From the NCBI RefSeq assembly GCF_006402735.1, contig NZ_CP017174.1, positions 5,335,001-5,399,000 of the forward strand: DNA of 64,000 nucleotides, in the 5' to 3' direction. Position 1 is the stretch's first letter, and every line of letters starts with the position of its first letter. Positions 63,913-64,000 of this stretch are shown here, piece after piece. The notes beneath the pieces are model-generated. The model was not told the origin of the DNA and made no database searches. It saw only the letters and a list, made by a program, of their open reading frames with translations. The translations under genes and the position numbers were made by a program. The stretch is from Myxococcus xanthus. GTDB lineage: Bacteria > Myxococcota > Myxococcia > Myxococcales > Myxococcaceae.

Positions 63913-64000
63913 CTAGCGCCAATCCACGAACAACCCGACCATCGGGCCACCTACGAAGAAGCGGCCAAGGCTGCGGCGCTTGTAGCCAAATGCCTCGGCA
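63913..64000 (-). CDS. 3' end of a gene cut by the window edge
   Basis: On the minus strand a reading frame enters from the right edge and ends at the TAG at 63913-63915 with FFVGGPMVGLFVDWR. The alternating aromatic and hydrophobic end resembles the last strand of an outer-membrane barrel. Only about 28 residues are visible, so the identity is open. It may be the first gene of the downstream FHA-PP2C run. Confidence 0.5.
   Translation of the reverse strand, partial: AEAFGYKRRSLGRFFVGGPMVGLFVDWR

Overview
The window is high-GC DNA from a myxobacterium, most likely Myxococcus or a close relative. The evidence is the strong G/C bias at third codon positions, frequent GTG and TTG starts, three Ser/Thr protein kinase genes, FHA-type regulators, and lineage-restricted families: a DUSAM-type fragment, a DUF2381-type protein beside a kinase, Imm11-type immunity, and paired small ribbon-helix-helix proteins. 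No rRNA, tRNA, CRISPR array, insertion sequence or prophage was found.

Layout. 1-5.2 kb: a Ser/Thr kinase, an FHA-sigma54 activator and a large unknown protein. 5.2-12.9 kb: an FdhF/YdeP molybdopterin oxidoreductase, a BON-domain protein and a histidine-degradation cluster (hutU, lipoprotein, hutI). 12.9-14.9 kb: a class II glutamine amidotransferase and a pentapeptide-repeat protein. 15.1-28.7 kb: a minus-strand housekeeping block reading tilS, ftsH, folP, glmM, pdxJ, acpS, nnr, tsaE. Between ftsH and folP sits a redox-stress module (OsmC, YceI, a divergent LysR regulator, two pirins). Two near-identical GTTCC-N6-GGAAC palindromes, one before lysR/yceI and one before the pirins, suggest a single LysR regulon.

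28.7-41.9 kb: a gene-free stretch with strong hairpins, two tandem ribbon-helix-helix genes, a TonB-dependent receptor coupled to a 5'-nucleotidase-C-terminal-type lipoprotein and divergent from a ChaN-like gene, secreted proteins, a methyltransferase/SDR pair, a probable pseudokinase (DFG changed to HFG), an XRE regulator, and a kinase followed by a DUF2381-type protein.

43.0-46.5 kb is a decaying accessory patch. It holds an AHH-type nuclease toxin gene broken by a one-base frameshift next to an intact Imm11-type immunity gene, two paralogous membrane-anchored proteins, a DUSAM gene with an internal deletion, and a broken Cys-rich gene.

46.5-54.2 kb carries a nearly complete lysine-fermentation route: kamD, an exported protein, kamE, kal and kce as one overlapping operon, then kdd. 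A divergent catalase and ankyrin pair, with a good sigma54-type promoter candidate, separates kdd from the rest. 54.4-64 kb: an esterase, family 4 uracil-DNA glycosylase, PaaI-type thioesterase, coaBC, a large carboxypeptidase-regulatory-repeat protein, an FHA/PP2C-cNMP/methionine-heptad coiled-coil operon, and the 3' end of a further minus-strand gene at the window edge.
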